Source: Micromonospora olivasterospora
GTDB lineage: Bacteria > Actinomycetota > Actinomycetes > Mycobacteriales > Micromonosporaceae
Reading direction: 5' to 3'
NCBI RefSeq assembly: GCF_007830265.1
Contig: NZ_VLKE01000001.1
Location: forward strand, 3,224,001-3,288,000
DNA length: 64,000 bases
The translations under genes and the position numbers were made by a program. The notes under the pieces are model-generated. The model searched no databases and was not told where the DNA came from. It saw only the letters and a list, made by a program, of their open reading frames with translations. Below, piece by piece: positions 28,946-38,192 of the stretch (the stretch's first letter is position 1; every line of letters begins with the position of its first letter).

Positions 28946-31135
28946 ATGCCGCTGATCAGCTTCGTCGTACCGGCCTTCCGGGTGCAGGCGTACCTGCGCG
29001 AGTGCCTTGACTCGATCCTCGGGCAGCCGGTCGGCGACGTCGAGGTGATCGGTGTCGACGACCACTCGCCGGACGGCAGCGGCGACATCCTCGCCGAGTA
29101 CGCGGACCGCGACCACCGGGTCCGCGCCGTCCGGCTGCCGCGCAACGTCGGCCTGGGTCCGGCCCGCAACGCCGGGCTGGACCTGGCCGCCGGCGAGTAC
29201 GTCTGGTTCGTCGACGGCGACGACTGGCTGGCCCCGGACTGCCTGCCGGAGGTGGCCGCCCGGCTCCGCGCCACCCGCCCCGACGTGCTGCTCGTCGACC
29301 ACGTGCGGGTGCACTGGGACAACCGGGTCGTGGACAGCGCGCTGGCCGAGGTGTTCCCGGACCCGCCGGGGCCGGAGACGTTCCGGCTGCGCGAGCGGCC
29401 GGAGGCGATGCGCCTGCTGCACACGGCGTGGAACCGGCTGGTCCGCCGGCGGTTCCTGGCGGAGCTCGGGCTGCGCTTCCCGCCCGGCTGGTACGAGGAC
29501 GTGCCGTTCAGCTACCCCGTGCTGATGGCCGCCGAGCGGATCGGGGTGCTGGACCGGGTCTGCCTGAACTACCGGCAGCGCCGGGCGGGGGCGATCACCC
29601 GCACCCGGGGGAACCGGCACTTCGAGGTGTTCGCCCAGTGGCACCGGGTGTTCGCGCTGATGGACGAGTGGGGGATCGAGGACCTGCGCCCGGCGGTCTT
29701 CGAGCGGATGATCTGGCACTACCTCACGGTGCTCGGCAACGGCGACCGGATCGCCCCCGAGTTGCGGCCCGCGTTCTTCGCCCGGATCACCGCCGACCAC
29801 GCCCGCTGGCGGCCGCCCGCCGGCTGCCCCGTACCGGACGGGGTGGACGGGCTCAAGCACCGACTGGTCGCCGCCGGCCGGTGGCGTACGTTCAGCGCGT
29901 TGCGGGCGGCCGCCCAGGCCGGGGACGCGGCCCGGCGGCAGGCCCGCCGGCTGGCGCCGGTGGCCCGCCGGACCGCCCGGCTGGGCCGGGACGCGGTGCT
30001 GCGCGAGTACTACCGGGCCGAACTGGCCCGGCCGATCGACCCGACGCTGGCCGTGTACGCCGCGTACTGGTACCGCGGCTACGCCTGCAACCCCGCCGCC
30101 GTCTACGAGGCGGCCCGCCGGCTGGCCCCACAGGTGCGCGGGGTGTGGGTCGTACGGCGGGACCGGCTGGACTCGCTGCCGCCGGGCGTGGAGTACGTGG
30201 TGGCCGGCAGCCTGGCGTACCACCGGGCGCTGGCGCGGGCGAGATGGCTGGTCAACAACGTCAACTTCCCGGACTTCGTGCGCAAGCGGCCGGGCTCGGT
30301 GCACGTGCAGACCCACCACGGCACCCCGGTCAAGGTGATGGGGCTGGACCAGCAGCGGTACCCCGTCGGCGCGGTCGGCATGGACTTCGCCGACCTGCTG
30401 CGCCGGGTGGACCGCTGGGACTTCAGCGTCTCGTCGAACGCCTTCTCCACGCAGATGTGGGAGCGGGCGTACCCGGCCGCGTACACCACGCTGGAGGTCG
30501 GGTACCCGCGCAACGACCGGCTGGTCACCGCCGGCCCCGACGAGGTACGCGAGGTGCGGACCCGGCTCGGTCTCGCCCCCGGCGAGCGGGTCGCACTGTA
30601 CGCCCCGACGCACCGTGAACACCTGCCCGGCTACCGGCCGCCGTTCGACCCAGGGCTGCTGCTGGACGTGCTCGGCCCGGCCGGGCGGCTGCTGGTGCGC
30701 AGCCACTACTTCCACGACCGGGGCCGGCGTAGCCGGGGCGTCGGGCCGGTGCTGCGCGCCGGCGGCACGAGGGTGCTGGACGTCAGCGACCACGACCGGG
30801 TCGAGGACCTGTACCTCGCCGCCGACCTGCTGATCACCGACTACTCGTCCGCCATGTTCGACTACGCCGTGCTGGACCGGCCGATCGTCGTCTACGCGCC
30901 CGACTGGGAGGCGTACCGGCTGGCCCGGGGCGTCTACTTCGACCTGCTCGGCGAGCCGCCGGGCGCGGTGGCGACCAGCTTTCCCGCCCTGCTCGACCTG
31001 TTCCGCTCGGGGGCGGTCCACTCCGACGCCGCGGACGCCGCCCGGCGGCGGTTCCGGGCGAGGTTCTGCGGCCTGGACGACGGGTATGCCGCCGAGCGGG
31101 TGGTCCGCCGGGTCTTCCTCGGCGAGCCGGCCTGA
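28946..31135 (+). CDS. Glycosyltransferase family 2 fused to TagF-like glycerophosphotransferase
   Basis: This 729-residue protein has an N-terminal GT2 domain (FVVPAFRVQAYLRECLDSIL, NVGLGPARNAGLD, WFVDGDDWL) and a C-terminal CDP-glycerol glycerophosphotransferase domain. In the latter, VHVQTHHGTPVKVMGLD, GYPRNDRL, YAPTHREH and LLITDYSSAMFDY are the TagF signatures, including the catalytic histidines. It would elongate a poly(glycerol or ribitol phosphate) chain and add a sugar. With the ABC exporter it supports a teichoic-acid-like polymer. It is the last gene of the operon. Confidence 0.92.
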   Translation: MPLISFVVPAFRVQAYLRECLDSILGQPVGDVEVIGVDDHSPDGSGDILAEYADRDHRVRAVRLPRNVGLGPARNAGLDLAAGEYVWFVDGDDWLAPDCLPEVAARLRATRPDVLLVDHVRVHWDNRVVDSALAEVFPDPPGPETFRLRERPEAMRLLHTAWNRLVRRRFLAELGLRFPPGWYEDVPFSYPVLMAAERIGVLDRVCLNYRQRRAGAITRTRGNRHFEVFAQWHRVFALMDEWGIEDLRPAVFERMIWHYLTVLGNGDRIAPELRPAFFARITADHARWRPPAGCPVPDGVDGLKHRLVAAGRWRTFSALRAAAQAGDAARRQARRLAPVARRTARLGRDAVLREYYRAELARPIDPTLAVYAAYWYRGYACNPAAVYEAARRLAPQVRGVWVVRRDRLDSLPPGVEYVVAGSLAYHRALARARWLVNNVNFPDFVRKRPGSVHVQTHHGTPVKVMGLDQQRYPVGAVGMDFADLLRRVDRWDFSVSSNAFSTQMWERAYPAAYTTLEVGYPRNDRLVTAGPDEVREVRTRLGLAPGERVALYAPTHREHLPGYRPPFDPGLLLDVLGPAGRLLVRSHYFHDRGRRSRGVGPVLRAGGTRVLDVSDHDRVEDLYLAADLLITDYSSAMFDYAVLDRPIVVYAPDWEAYRLARGVYFDLLGEPPGAVATSFPALLDLFRSGAVHSDAADAARRRFRARFCGLDDGYAAERVVRRVFLGEPA

Positions 31136-31275
31136 CCTCACGGTCCTCACGGACGGTCAGGGTCGGCGTAATAGGTCCGTTACGGGTTGAACATGGCACG
31201 TTCACCCGATGCGCGAGGCGCATGGTACCGGTCACATTCTTTCGGGGTTCGGCCGACGAGCTGTGGGAGGTGACG

Positions 31276-32576
31276 GTGACCACCGTCGCGCTCAAGGATG
31301 TGACCAAGGTGTTTCCGGACGGGACCGTCGCCGTGGACGCCGTCAACCTGGACGTCAACGACGGTGAGTTCTTGGTTCTGCTCGGCCCGTCCGGGTGCGG
31401 GAAGTCCACCGTGCTGCGGATGATCGCGGGCCTGGAGGACCCCAGCTCCGGCGCCGTGCTGCTCGACGGCGAGCTGGCGAACGACGTGCCGCCCCGGGAC
31501 CGGAAGATCGCCATGGTCTTCCAGGACTTCGCGCTGTACCCGCACATGTCGGTGGAGGAGAACCTCGCCTTCCCGCTCCGGCTGGCCGGGGTCGATCCGG
31601 CGCCGCGCGGCGAGCGGGTCTCCGACGTGGCCAGCGCGCTGGGCATCGGCGACATGCTGGCCCGCAAGCCCAGCCAGCTCTCCGGCGGGCAGCGGCAGCG
31701 GGTGGCCATGGGGCGGGCCATCGTCCGGCGGCCCGGCCTGTTCCTGATGGACGAGCCGCTGTCCAACCTCGACAGCGGCCTGCGCGCGGAGCTGCGGGCG
31801 GAGATCTCCGGGCTGACCCGCGAGTTGGGCGTCACCACCATCTACGTCACGCACGACCAGGCCGAGGCGCTGACCATGGCCGACCGGGTGGCCATCATGC
31901 GTCGCGGCGTGCTCCAGGACGTCGGCACGCCCACCCAGGTGTACGGGCGCCCGGCCACCCTCTACGTCGCCGCGTTCCTCGGCAGCCCACGGATGAACCT
32001 GCTGGAGGCGTCGGTCTACGTCCACCTCGACCGGTACGTCGCGCTCCACCTCGGCGAGCAGGCGCTCTACCTGCCCTGGAACGACATCCGCAGCCGGGCG
32101 GTCGCGCACTACCACGGCGAGCGGATCGTGGTCGGCATGCGCGCCGAGGCGCTCACCCCGGTCTCCCCGGAGGCCCCCGGCGACGTGCTCCGCGGCCGTA
32201 TCCGCTACCTGGAGCACCACGGACACGAGTCGCTGGCCTTCGTCGACATCGGGGCCACCGCCGTCGTGGTCGACGAGATGGCCGGCCCGGTCGACGGGGC
32301 CCCGGGCGGGCAGCGCGGCCTGCGGCGCTTCGGCCAGGTCGTGCAGCGGATCACCGGTCGGGGCGCCGACCTGCCCGGCGAGCCGGCCCACGCCAGCCCC
32401 GGACGAGCGTGCTCAGCGACCCGGGCCGGCACCACCGACGCGCGGCGGAGCTGGCGGTGCGGCTCGCGCCGTACCCGGCCGTCTCCCCGGGGCACCCGCT
32501 GGCCCTCACCGTACGCATGGACGCCCTGCACTTCTTCGACGAGCGCGGGGACCGGATCGACGTCGGCTGGCGCTGA
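31276..32576 (+). CDS. MalK/UgpC-type sugar ABC transporter ATPase, frameshifted near the C-terminus
   Basis: The protein drives carbohydrate import, usually serving several permeases. Walker A is GPSGCGKST, the signature LSGGQRQRVAMGRAIVR, Walker B LFLMDEPLSNLD, and a TOBE-type C-terminal domain follows. GTG at 31276 follows GGGAGGT. After residue about 374 the frame breaks: reading on gives an Arg/Ser-rich tail, but the -1 frame gives SVLSDPGRHHRRAAELAVRL and ends in ERGDRIDVGWR at 32576. One extra C in the CCCC run at 32397-32400 restores a 433-residue protein. No permease or binding protein gene is adjacent. Confidence 0.85.
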
Positions 32577-32613
32577 GCCGCGGAGCGGGGTGGCGGGCCC
32601 CGGCGACGGCCCC

Positions 32614-32642
32614 TTGCCCGCCAAGTTACCGAAGAGTAGCGT
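32614..32642 (+). promoter_or_regulatory. Leaderless promoter of the hotdog thioesterase gene
   Basis: TTGCCC (32614-32619) and TAGCGT (32637-32642) are separated by 17 bp, and the -10 ends 6 bp before the ATG at 32649. No Shine-Dalgarno sequence is present. This is the best-formed of the leaderless promoters in the window. Confidence 0.65.
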
Positions 32643-32648
32643 GCGGGC

Positions 32649-33116
32649 ATGACCATCGACTCGCGTCAGGTCGCGGCCGGCCTGCTGGAGGCCGTGCCCT
32701 TCGCCCGTACGCTCGGCTTCGAGATCGTCGAGGTGGCCCCGGAGGCGGAGGGCGGGGTGCGGGCCGTGGTCCGGCTCCCCGACTCGCCCGCCGTCCACAA
32801 CCACGTCGGCGGCCCGCACGCCGGGGCGATGTTCACCCTCGGCGAGACGGCCTCCGGCACGGTGGTGATGGCCGCCTTCGGGCAGCTGCTCGACCGGGCC
32901 GTGCCGCTGGCGGTGCGGGCGGACATCGCGTACCGGAAGCTGGCGATGGGGCCGGTGCGGGCCACCGCGCGCCTGGGCCGGCCGGCGCCCGAGGTGATCG
33001 CGGAACTGGAGGCCGGCCAGCGGCCCGAGTTCCCGGTCGAGGTGGAGATCGCCACCGAGGACGGCACGCCGACGGGCGCGATGACCGTGGTCTGGACGCT
33101 GCGCCCGAACCGTTGA
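32649..33116 (+). CDS. Hotdog-fold thioesterase-like protein (DUF4442/PaaI type)
   Basis: This 155-residue protein has the hotdog pattern: VHNHVGGPHAGAMFTLGETASG is the central helix and active-site region, preceded by a strand and followed by ADIAYRKLAMGPV. Such proteins hydrolyse acyl-CoA thioesters. The substrate is unknown and no acyl-CoA pathway is adjacent. The ATG directly follows a leaderless promoter. Confidence 0.8.
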   Translation: MTIDSRQVAAGLLEAVPFARTLGFEIVEVAPEAEGGVRAVVRLPDSPAVHNHVGGPHAGAMFTLGETASGTVVMAAFGQLLDRAVPLAVRADIAYRKLAMGPVRATARLGRPAPEVIAELEAGQRPEFPVEVEIATEDGTPTGAMTVVWTLRPNR

Positions 33117-33129
33117 CGCCCGAATCGGG

Positions 33130-33157
33130 TTTGCCGGGTCCGGGCGGTGGATAGATT
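33130..33157 (+). promoter_or_regulatory. Candidate leaderless promoter of pgmB
   Basis: TAGATT (33152-33157) ends 6 bp before the GTG at 33164. TTTGCC (33130-33135) lies 16 bp upstream as a possible -35. There is no ribosome site. Confidence 0.55.
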
Positions 33158-33163
33158 CGTACC

Positions 33164-33916
33164 GTGCTGGGCCTACCCGCTCACGTGACCGCCTGTCTCT
33201 TCGACTTGGACGGTGTGCTGACGCAGACCGCCCGGGTGCACAACGCCGCGTGGGCCGAGACGTTCGACGCGTTCCTCCGGCGGCGCGCCGCCGAGACGGG
33301 GGAGCCGTTCCGGCCGTACGACCCCGGGGCCGACTACAACCGGTACGTCGACGGCCGGCCCCGGGCCGACGGGGTCCGCTCCTTCCTCGCCTCGCGGGGG
33401 ATCACCCTGCCCGAGGGCGCGCCGAACGACCCGCCGGACGCGGAGACCGTCCACGGGGTGGGCAACCGCAAGAACGCCACCCTGCTCCGGCGCATCCGCA
33501 CCGACGGGGTCGAGGTCTACCCCGGTTCGGTGACGTACCTGCGGGCGGCGGCCGAGGCGGGGCTGCGCCGCGCGGTGGTGTCGGCCAGCGCGAACTGCCG
33601 GGAGGTGGTCGCGGCGGCCGGGCTGGAACCGCTGCTGGAGGTCCGGGTCGACGGGCTGGTGGCCCGCGCCGAAGGGCTGCGCGGCAAGCCGCACCCGGAC
33701 ACGTTCCTCGCCGGGGCCAGGCTGCTCGGGGTGGCGCCGGAGCACGCCGCCGTCTTCGAGGACGCGCAGGCCGGGGTGGCCGCCGGCCGGGCGGGCGGGT
33801 TCGGCCACGTGGTCGGCGTGGACCGGGTGGGCCAGGCCGACGAGCTGCGGGCGCACGGCGCGGACGTCGTGGTGACCGACCTCGCCGAGCTGATCGACGG
33901 GGAGGCGCCGGCATGA
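33164..33916 (+). CDS. pgmB: Beta-phosphoglucomutase family HAD enzyme
   Basis: This 250-residue HAD phosphatase-fold enzyme begins [14 protein letters not shown] (nucleophile and acid/base Asp). The cap domain follows, then [25 protein letters not shown] and [15 protein letters not shown], which binds Mg. It converts beta-glucose 1-phosphate to glucose 6-phosphate. The stop overlaps the phosphorylase ATG by 4 bp, so product and next enzyme are co-translated. The N-terminus reads as leaderless. Confidence 0.92.
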   Translation: MLGLPAHVTACLFDLDGVLTQTARVHNAAWAETFDAFLRRRAAETGEPFRPYDPGADYNRYVDGRPRADGVRSFLASRGITLPEGAPNDPPDAETVHGVGNRKNATLLRRIRTDGVEVYPGSVTYLRAAAEAGLRRAVVSASANCREVVAAAGLEPLLEVRVDGLVARAEGLRGKPHPDTFLAGARLLGVAPEHAAVFEDAQAGVAAGRAGGFGHVVGVDRVGQADELRAHGADVVVTDLAELIDGEAPA

Positions 33917-36285
33917 TCCGCGAGCGCGCCTATCCGGTGGAGCCCTGGCACGTCCGGGAGACCCGCCTCGACCTGGACGTGCTGGCTCAGTCGGAGTCGG
34001 TGTTCGCGCTGTCCAACGGGCACATCGGCCTGCGCGGCAACCTCGACGAGGGCGAGCCGCACGGCCTGCCCGGCACCTACCTGAACTCCTTCTACGAGCT
34101 GCGCCCGCTGCCGTACGCGGAGGCGGGTTTCGGCTTCCCCGAGTCCGGCCAGACCATCGTCAACGTCACCAACGGCAAGCTGATCCGGCTGCTGGTCGAC
34201 GACGAGCCGCTCGACGTCCGGTACGGCGAACTGCTCGCCCACGAGCGGGTCCTCGACCTGCGGGCCGGCACCCTGCACCGGGAGGTGCACTGGCGCTCCC
34301 CGGCCGGGCGGGAGGTGAAGGTCCGCAGCACCCGGCTGGTGTCGTTCACCCAGCGGTCGGCGGCCGCGATCAACTACGAGGTGGAGGCCGTCGACGGGCC
34401 GCTGCGGCTGATTCTGCAGTCCGAGCTGGTGGCGAACGAGTCGCTGCCGGCGCAGAGCCGGGACCCCCGGGTGGCGGCCGTCCTGGAGTCGCCGTTGCAG
34501 GCCGAGGAGGAGCTGACCACCGACGACGGCGGGCTGCTCATCCACCGGACCAAGGTCAGCGGGCTGCGGGTGGCCGCCGCGATGGACCACGACGTGCACG
34601 GCCCGGAGCACACCACGATCGACACCGAGGGGTACGAGGACTGGGTCCGCTACACGGTGGGCTGCGTGCTCGCGCCGGGCCAGGCGCTGCGGGTGGTCAA
34701 GTACCTGACGTACGGCTGGTCGAGCAAACGGTCGCTGCCGGCGCTGCGCGACCAGGTCGGCGCGGCCCTCGCCGCGGCCCGGCTGGAGGGCTGGGACGGG
34801 CTGCGCCGGGAGCAGCGGGAATACCTCGACGAGTTCTGGGACGCCGCCGACGTGCGGGTCGACGGCGACCCGGAGGTGCAGCAGGCGGTGCGGTTCGGGC
34901 TGTTCCACGTGCTCCAGGCGGGCACCCGGGCCGAGCGCCGGCCGATCTCCGCGAAGGGCCTCACCGGCCCCGGGTACGACGGCCACGCGTTCTGGGACAC
35001 CGAGATGTTCGTGCTGCCCGTGCTCACCTACACCCAGCCCACGGCGGTGCGCGACGCCCTGCACTGGCGGTACTCGACGCTCGAGCAGGCGCACGAGCGG
35101 GCCCGGACGCTCAACCTGCGTGGGGCGGCGTTCCCGTGGCGCACCATCGAAGGGCCCGAGTCGTCGGCGTACTGGCCGGCGGGCACCGCCGCGTTCCACA
35201 TCGCCGCCGGCGTGGCCGACGCGCTGCGCCGGTACGTGCTGGTCACCGGGGACGCCCAGTTGGAACGGGAGATCGGCCTGGAGCTGTTCGTCGAGACGGC
35301 CCGGCTGTGGCACTCGCTGGGCCACCACGACCGCAACGGCCGGTTCCACCTCGACGGGGTGACCGGGCCGGACGAGTACACGGCGGTGAAGAACGACAAC
35401 ATCTACACCAACCTGATGGCGCAGCGGAACCTGCTGACCGCGGCGGACTGCGCGATGCGCAACCGGGACCAGGCGCTCGACCTCGGGGTGACCGAGGACG
35501 AGGCGGCGGCCTGGCGGGACGCGGCGAACGCCATGACCGTGCCGTACGACGACGAGGTCGGCGTGCACGAGCAGGTGGAGGGCTTCACCCGGCTGCAGGA
35601 GTGGGACTTCCCGCACACCCCGGTCGAGAAGTACCCGCTGCTGCTGCACTACCCGTACTTCGACCTGTACCGCAAGCAGGTGGTCAAGCAGGCCGACCTG
35701 GTGCTCGCCATGCACTGGCGGGGGGACGCGTTCACGGAGGAGGAGAAGCGGCGCAACTTCCTCTACTACGAGCGGCGTACGGTGCGCGACTCGTCGCTGT
35801 CGGCGTGCACCCAGGCGGTGATCGCCGCCGAGGTGGGCTACCTGGAGTTGGCGCACCGGTACCTGCGCGAGGCCGCGCTGATGGACCTGCACGACCTCAA
35901 CGAGAACACCCGCGACGGGGTGCACATGGCCTCGCTGGCCGGGGCGTGGATCGCTCTGGTCGCCGGCTTCGGCGGGCTGCGCGACCACGAGGGGCAGTTG
36001 GCGTTCGCCCCCCGGCTGCCGAGCCGGCTCAACCGGCTGGAGTTCTCGTTGCAGTGGCGCGGCATCCGGCTGCGCGTCGACGTCCGGCCACACCAGACGA
36101 CGTACGCGCTGCGGCACGGCCACGAGGGCGACATGCTGGAGCTGCGGCACCACGGCGAGAAGGTGCGGGTGACCTTCGCCGAGCCGGTCACCGTGCCGGT
36201 GCCATCGGCCGGGCCGCCCGGCCCGGAGCCGGAGCAGCCTCCCGGCCGCGCCCCCCTGCCCCACCTGCCCGAGGAGGGCAGCTGA
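33913..36285 (+). CDS. GH65 disaccharide phosphorylase (maltose/trehalose/kojibiose type)
   Basis: This 790-residue glycoside hydrolase family 65 enzyme phosphorolyses an alpha-linked glucose disaccharide to glucose and beta-glucose 1-phosphate. The N-terminal domain begins [20 protein letters not shown]. The catalytic glutamate is in [18 protein letters not shown] near residue 488, and the phosphate loop lies near [21 protein letters not shown]. Coupling to pgmB matches the usual pairing. Trehalose, maltose and kojibiose forms cannot be told apart by eye. The C-terminal 25 residues are a Pro-rich extension. Confidence 0.92.
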   Translation: MIRERAYPVEPWHVRETRLDLDVLAQSESVFALSNGHIGLRGNLDEGEPHGLPGTYLNSFYELRPLPYAEAGFGFPESGQTIVNVTNGKLIRLLVDDEPLDVRYGELLAHERVLDLRAGTLHREVHWRSPAGREVKVRSTRLVSFTQRSAAAINYEVEAVDGPLRLILQSELVANESLPAQSRDPRVAAVLESPLQAEEELTTDDGGLLIHRTKVSGLRVAAAMDHDVHGPEHTTIDTEGYEDWVRYTVGCVLAPGQALRVVKYLTYGWSSKRSLPALRDQVGAALAAARLEGWDGLRREQREYLDEFWDAADVRVDGDPEVQQAVRFGLFHVLQAGTRAERRPISAKGLTGPGYDGHAFWDTEMFVLPVLTYTQPTAVRDALHWRYSTLEQAHERARTLNLRGAAFPWRTIEGPESSAYWPAGTAAFHIAAGVADALRRYVLVTGDAQLEREIGLELFVETARLWHSLGHHDRNGRFHLDGVTGPDEYTAVKNDNIYTNLMAQRNLLTAADCAMRNRDQALDLGVTEDEAAAWRDAANAMTVPYDDEVGVHEQVEGFTRLQEWDFPHTPVEKYPLLLHYPYFDLYRKQVVKQADLVLAMHWRGDAFTEEEKRRNFLYYERRTVRDSSLSACTQAVIAAEVGYLELAHRYLREAALMDLHDLNENTRDGVHMASLAGAWIALVAGFGGLRDHEGQLAFAPRLPSRLNRLEFSLQWRGIRLRVDVRPHQTTYALRHGHEGDMLELRHHGEKVRVTFAEPVTVPVPSAGPPGPEPEQPPGRAPLPHLPEEGS

Positions 36286-36354
36286 GCGCCGTCCCGGCCG
36301 CCGTGGCGCTGCCGCCCCGGACGGGCGTCGGGCGCCAGCCCGGGGCGACGGCCG

Positions 36355-36534
36355 TCAGAACTGCCGGCCGTTGGAGGGGCGTCCGGCCGCGTCGTGGGGC
36401 GCCATCGTTCGCGGATCGTCCGCGGTGCGCGCCTGGGCCGCCTCGTCCGCCCAGTCCCGGCCGCGCTCCTCGTCCTGTTCCCGCCGCTCCCGCTCGGCGG
36501 TCTGCTGCCTGGACCTGTCCTGCTGTCGACCCAT
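36355..36534 (-). CDS. Small highly charged hypothetical protein
   Basis: This 59-residue product is almost wholly hydrophilic, rich in Arg, Glu, Asp and Gln (MGRQQDRSRQQTAERERR at the start) with a single WADEA. It is likely disordered or helical. ATG at 36534 has GAGGATC about 6 bp upstream. It converges on the phosphorylase gene and precedes nothing on its own strand except the thioredoxin gene 113 bp upstream. Function is unknown. Confidence 0.5.
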   Translation of the reverse strand: MGRQQDRSRQQTAERERREQDEERGRDWADEAAQARTADDPRTMAPHDAAGRPSNGRQF

Positions 36535-36647
36535 GACGATCCTCGCGATCCGTCGGGGCGCGGCTGCGCCGGTGCTGCGGTCACCCCGGGCCTTCCCGAT
36601 CGGCCCGCCCGCAAACGGGTGGCGCTCCTGGCCACCGCCGGCCGCGC

Positions 36648-36995
36648 TCACGGCTCCAGGTGGCGGGTGAAGCTCAGCCGCAGGTGGTTCTTCGGCCGGG
36701 CGCCGACGATCGAGCCGACCAGCTCGCCGCCGGAGAACACCAGCAGGGTCGGCAGCGACATCACCCCGTACGCCCGGGTGGTCGCCGGGTTCGCGTCCGT
36801 GTCGAGCGTGACGACGCGCAGCCGTTCGCCGAACTCGCCGGCAAGCTCGGCGAGGCTCCGCGACACCGCCGCGCAGGGCGGGCACCACTCGGCCCAGAAG
36901 TCGACCACCACGGGCCGGTCGGCGGCCAGCACCGCCTCGGCGAACGTGGCGTCGGTGACGGCGGTCAGCGGGCGTGTCCCCGATTCCTGAAGCAT
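36648..36995 (-). CDS. Thioredoxin-like protein with CPPC active site
   Basis: This 115-residue thioredoxin-fold protein reads VVVDFWAEWCPPCAAVSRSL, with CPPC replacing the usual CGPC, and has the cis-Pro loop in SLPTLLVFSGGE. CPPC thioredoxins in actinobacteria are often partners of a MerR/SoxR-like regulator. GGGAGGAAAC lies just before the ATG and inside the upstream merR-type gene, so the 31-bp overlap is genuine and the start is well supported. Confidence 0.9.
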   Translation of the reverse strand: MLQESGTRPLTAVTDATFAEAVLAADRPVVVDFWAEWCPPCAAVSRSLAELAGEFGERLRVVTLDTDANPATTRAYGVMSLPTLLVFSGGELVGSIVGARPKNHLRLSFTRHLEP

Positions 36996-37357
36996 GTTTC
37001 CTCCCGGTGCGCGATGGCCTGGGCGAGCTGGTCGTGCAGTTGGCGCCGCACCGCGCCGAGCCGGTCGAGGTAGGCGTCCACCTCGGCGAGCTTGCGGCGC
37101 AGCACGGCCACGGAGTCGGGGCAGACGTCACCCGAGGGGTGGCCGGCCCGCAGGCAGGCGACGAACGGCCTGATGTCGTCCAGGCCGAAGCCGACCGCCA
37201 GCAGCGCCCGGATCTCGTGCACGACCCGCAGCTCCGCCTCGTCGTACACCCGGTAGCCGTTGGCCGAGCGCTGGGGCCGGACCAGCCCCTGGGTCTCGTA
37301 GTAGCGCAGCGTCCGGGTGCTGGTTCCGGCGCGTTCGGCCAGTTCACCGATCAGCAT
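36965..37357 (-). CDS. MerR family transcriptional regulator
   Basis: This 130-residue regulator has the N-terminal winged-helix LIGELAERAGTSTRTLRYYETQGLV and NGYRVYDEAELRVVHEIRALL, followed by a coiled coil (VAVLRRKLAEVDAYLDRLGAV). The C-terminus carries two cysteines, in GDVCPDS and EETCFRN, which could bind a metal or sense redox state. It overlaps the thioredoxin gene and probably controls it, by analogy with such pairs. Its own promoter should lie in the 126 bp to the divergent hydrolase gene. Confidence 0.9.
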   Translation of the reverse strand: MLIGELAERAGTSTRTLRYYETQGLVRPQRSANGYRVYDEAELRVVHEIRALLAVGFGLDDIRPFVACLRAGHPSGDVCPDSVAVLRRKLAEVDAYLDRLGAVRRQLHDQLAQAIAHREETCFRNRGHAR

Positions 37358-37483
37358 GCGACCTCCTTCGCCCGTCCCCGACCGCCACGCTAAACCTTGC
37401 CGCCGGTGTCAAGGCAACGCGCGAATCCCGGCCCTCGGGACGGGTATGCAAGCAGCGACCGGACCGGCGGAGAGGGAGGCGGG

Positions 37484-38167
37484 ATGGCGACGCGCGGACG
37501 GGCGGGCACGACGACCCGCGGGGGCGAGACCACGATCCCGGCGGGGGAGGCGCGGCTGTCGGCCGACGTCCACGTCCCGGACGGGGCGACGGGCGTGGTG
37601 CTCTTCGCGCACGGCAGCGGCAGCTCGCGGCACAGCCCGCGGAACGTCGCCGTCGCCCGGGTGCTGCACCGGCAGGCGCTCGCCACGGTGCTGGTCGACC
37701 TGCTCACCCCCGAGGAGGAGCGGGTCGACCTCCGGACCGCCGAGCTGCGGTTCGACATCGGGATGCTCGCGGACCGGTTGGCCGCGATGGTGGACTGGAT
37801 GGTCGGCGAGCCGACCCTGGGCCGGCTGCCGGCGGGACTGTTCGGGGCCAGCACGGGGGCGGCCGCGGCCCTGGTCGCGGCGGCGGCCCGCCCCGACCGG
37901 GTACGCGCGGTGGTCTCCCGCGGCGGGCGCCCGGACCTGGCCGGCGAGGCCCTGTCCCAGGTGCGCGCCCCGACGCTGCTGCTGGTCGGCGGCCTGGACG
38001 AGCAGGTGATCACGCTCAACGAGCAGGCCATGGTCGAGCTGGGCGCGGTCGGCGAGCTGCGGATCGTGCCCGGCGCGACCCACCTGTTCGAGGAGCCGGG
38101 CACCCTGGAGCAGGTCGCCGACGCCGCGACCGAATGGTTCGCCACCCACCTGCGCCCGTCGGGCTGA
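37484..38167 (+). CDS. Dienelactone-hydrolase-like alpha/beta hydrolase
   Basis: This 227-residue protein has GVVLFAHGSGSSRHSPRN (oxyanion region), the elbow GASTGAAAAL (Ser), LLLVGGLDEQV (Asp) and PGATHLFEEPG (His). This is the pattern of a group commonly annotated as phosphoribosyltransferase-associated or dienelactone-type hydrolases. ATG at 37484 follows GAGGGAGGCGGG. Substrate unknown. Confidence 0.85.
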   Translation: MATRGRAGTTTRGGETTIPAGEARLSADVHVPDGATGVVLFAHGSGSSRHSPRNVAVARVLHRQALATVLVDLLTPEEERVDLRTAELRFDIGMLADRLAAMVDWMVGEPTLGRLPAGLFGASTGAAAALVAAAARPDRVRAVVSRGGRPDLAGEALSQVRAPTLLLVGGLDEQVITLNEQAMVELGAVGELRIVPGATHLFEEPGTLEQVADAATEWFATHLRPSG

Positions 38168-38192
38168 CCCGTCCGGGGGCCCGACTCGCCGG

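Noticed and set aside
26729..31150. A very long antisense open frame (over 1400 codons) opposite the wall-polymer operon.
   Set aside because: High-GC third-position bias keeps the antisense frame open. Its translation is Arg/Gly/His/Pro-rich with no motif, while the sense genes have complete catalytic signatures.
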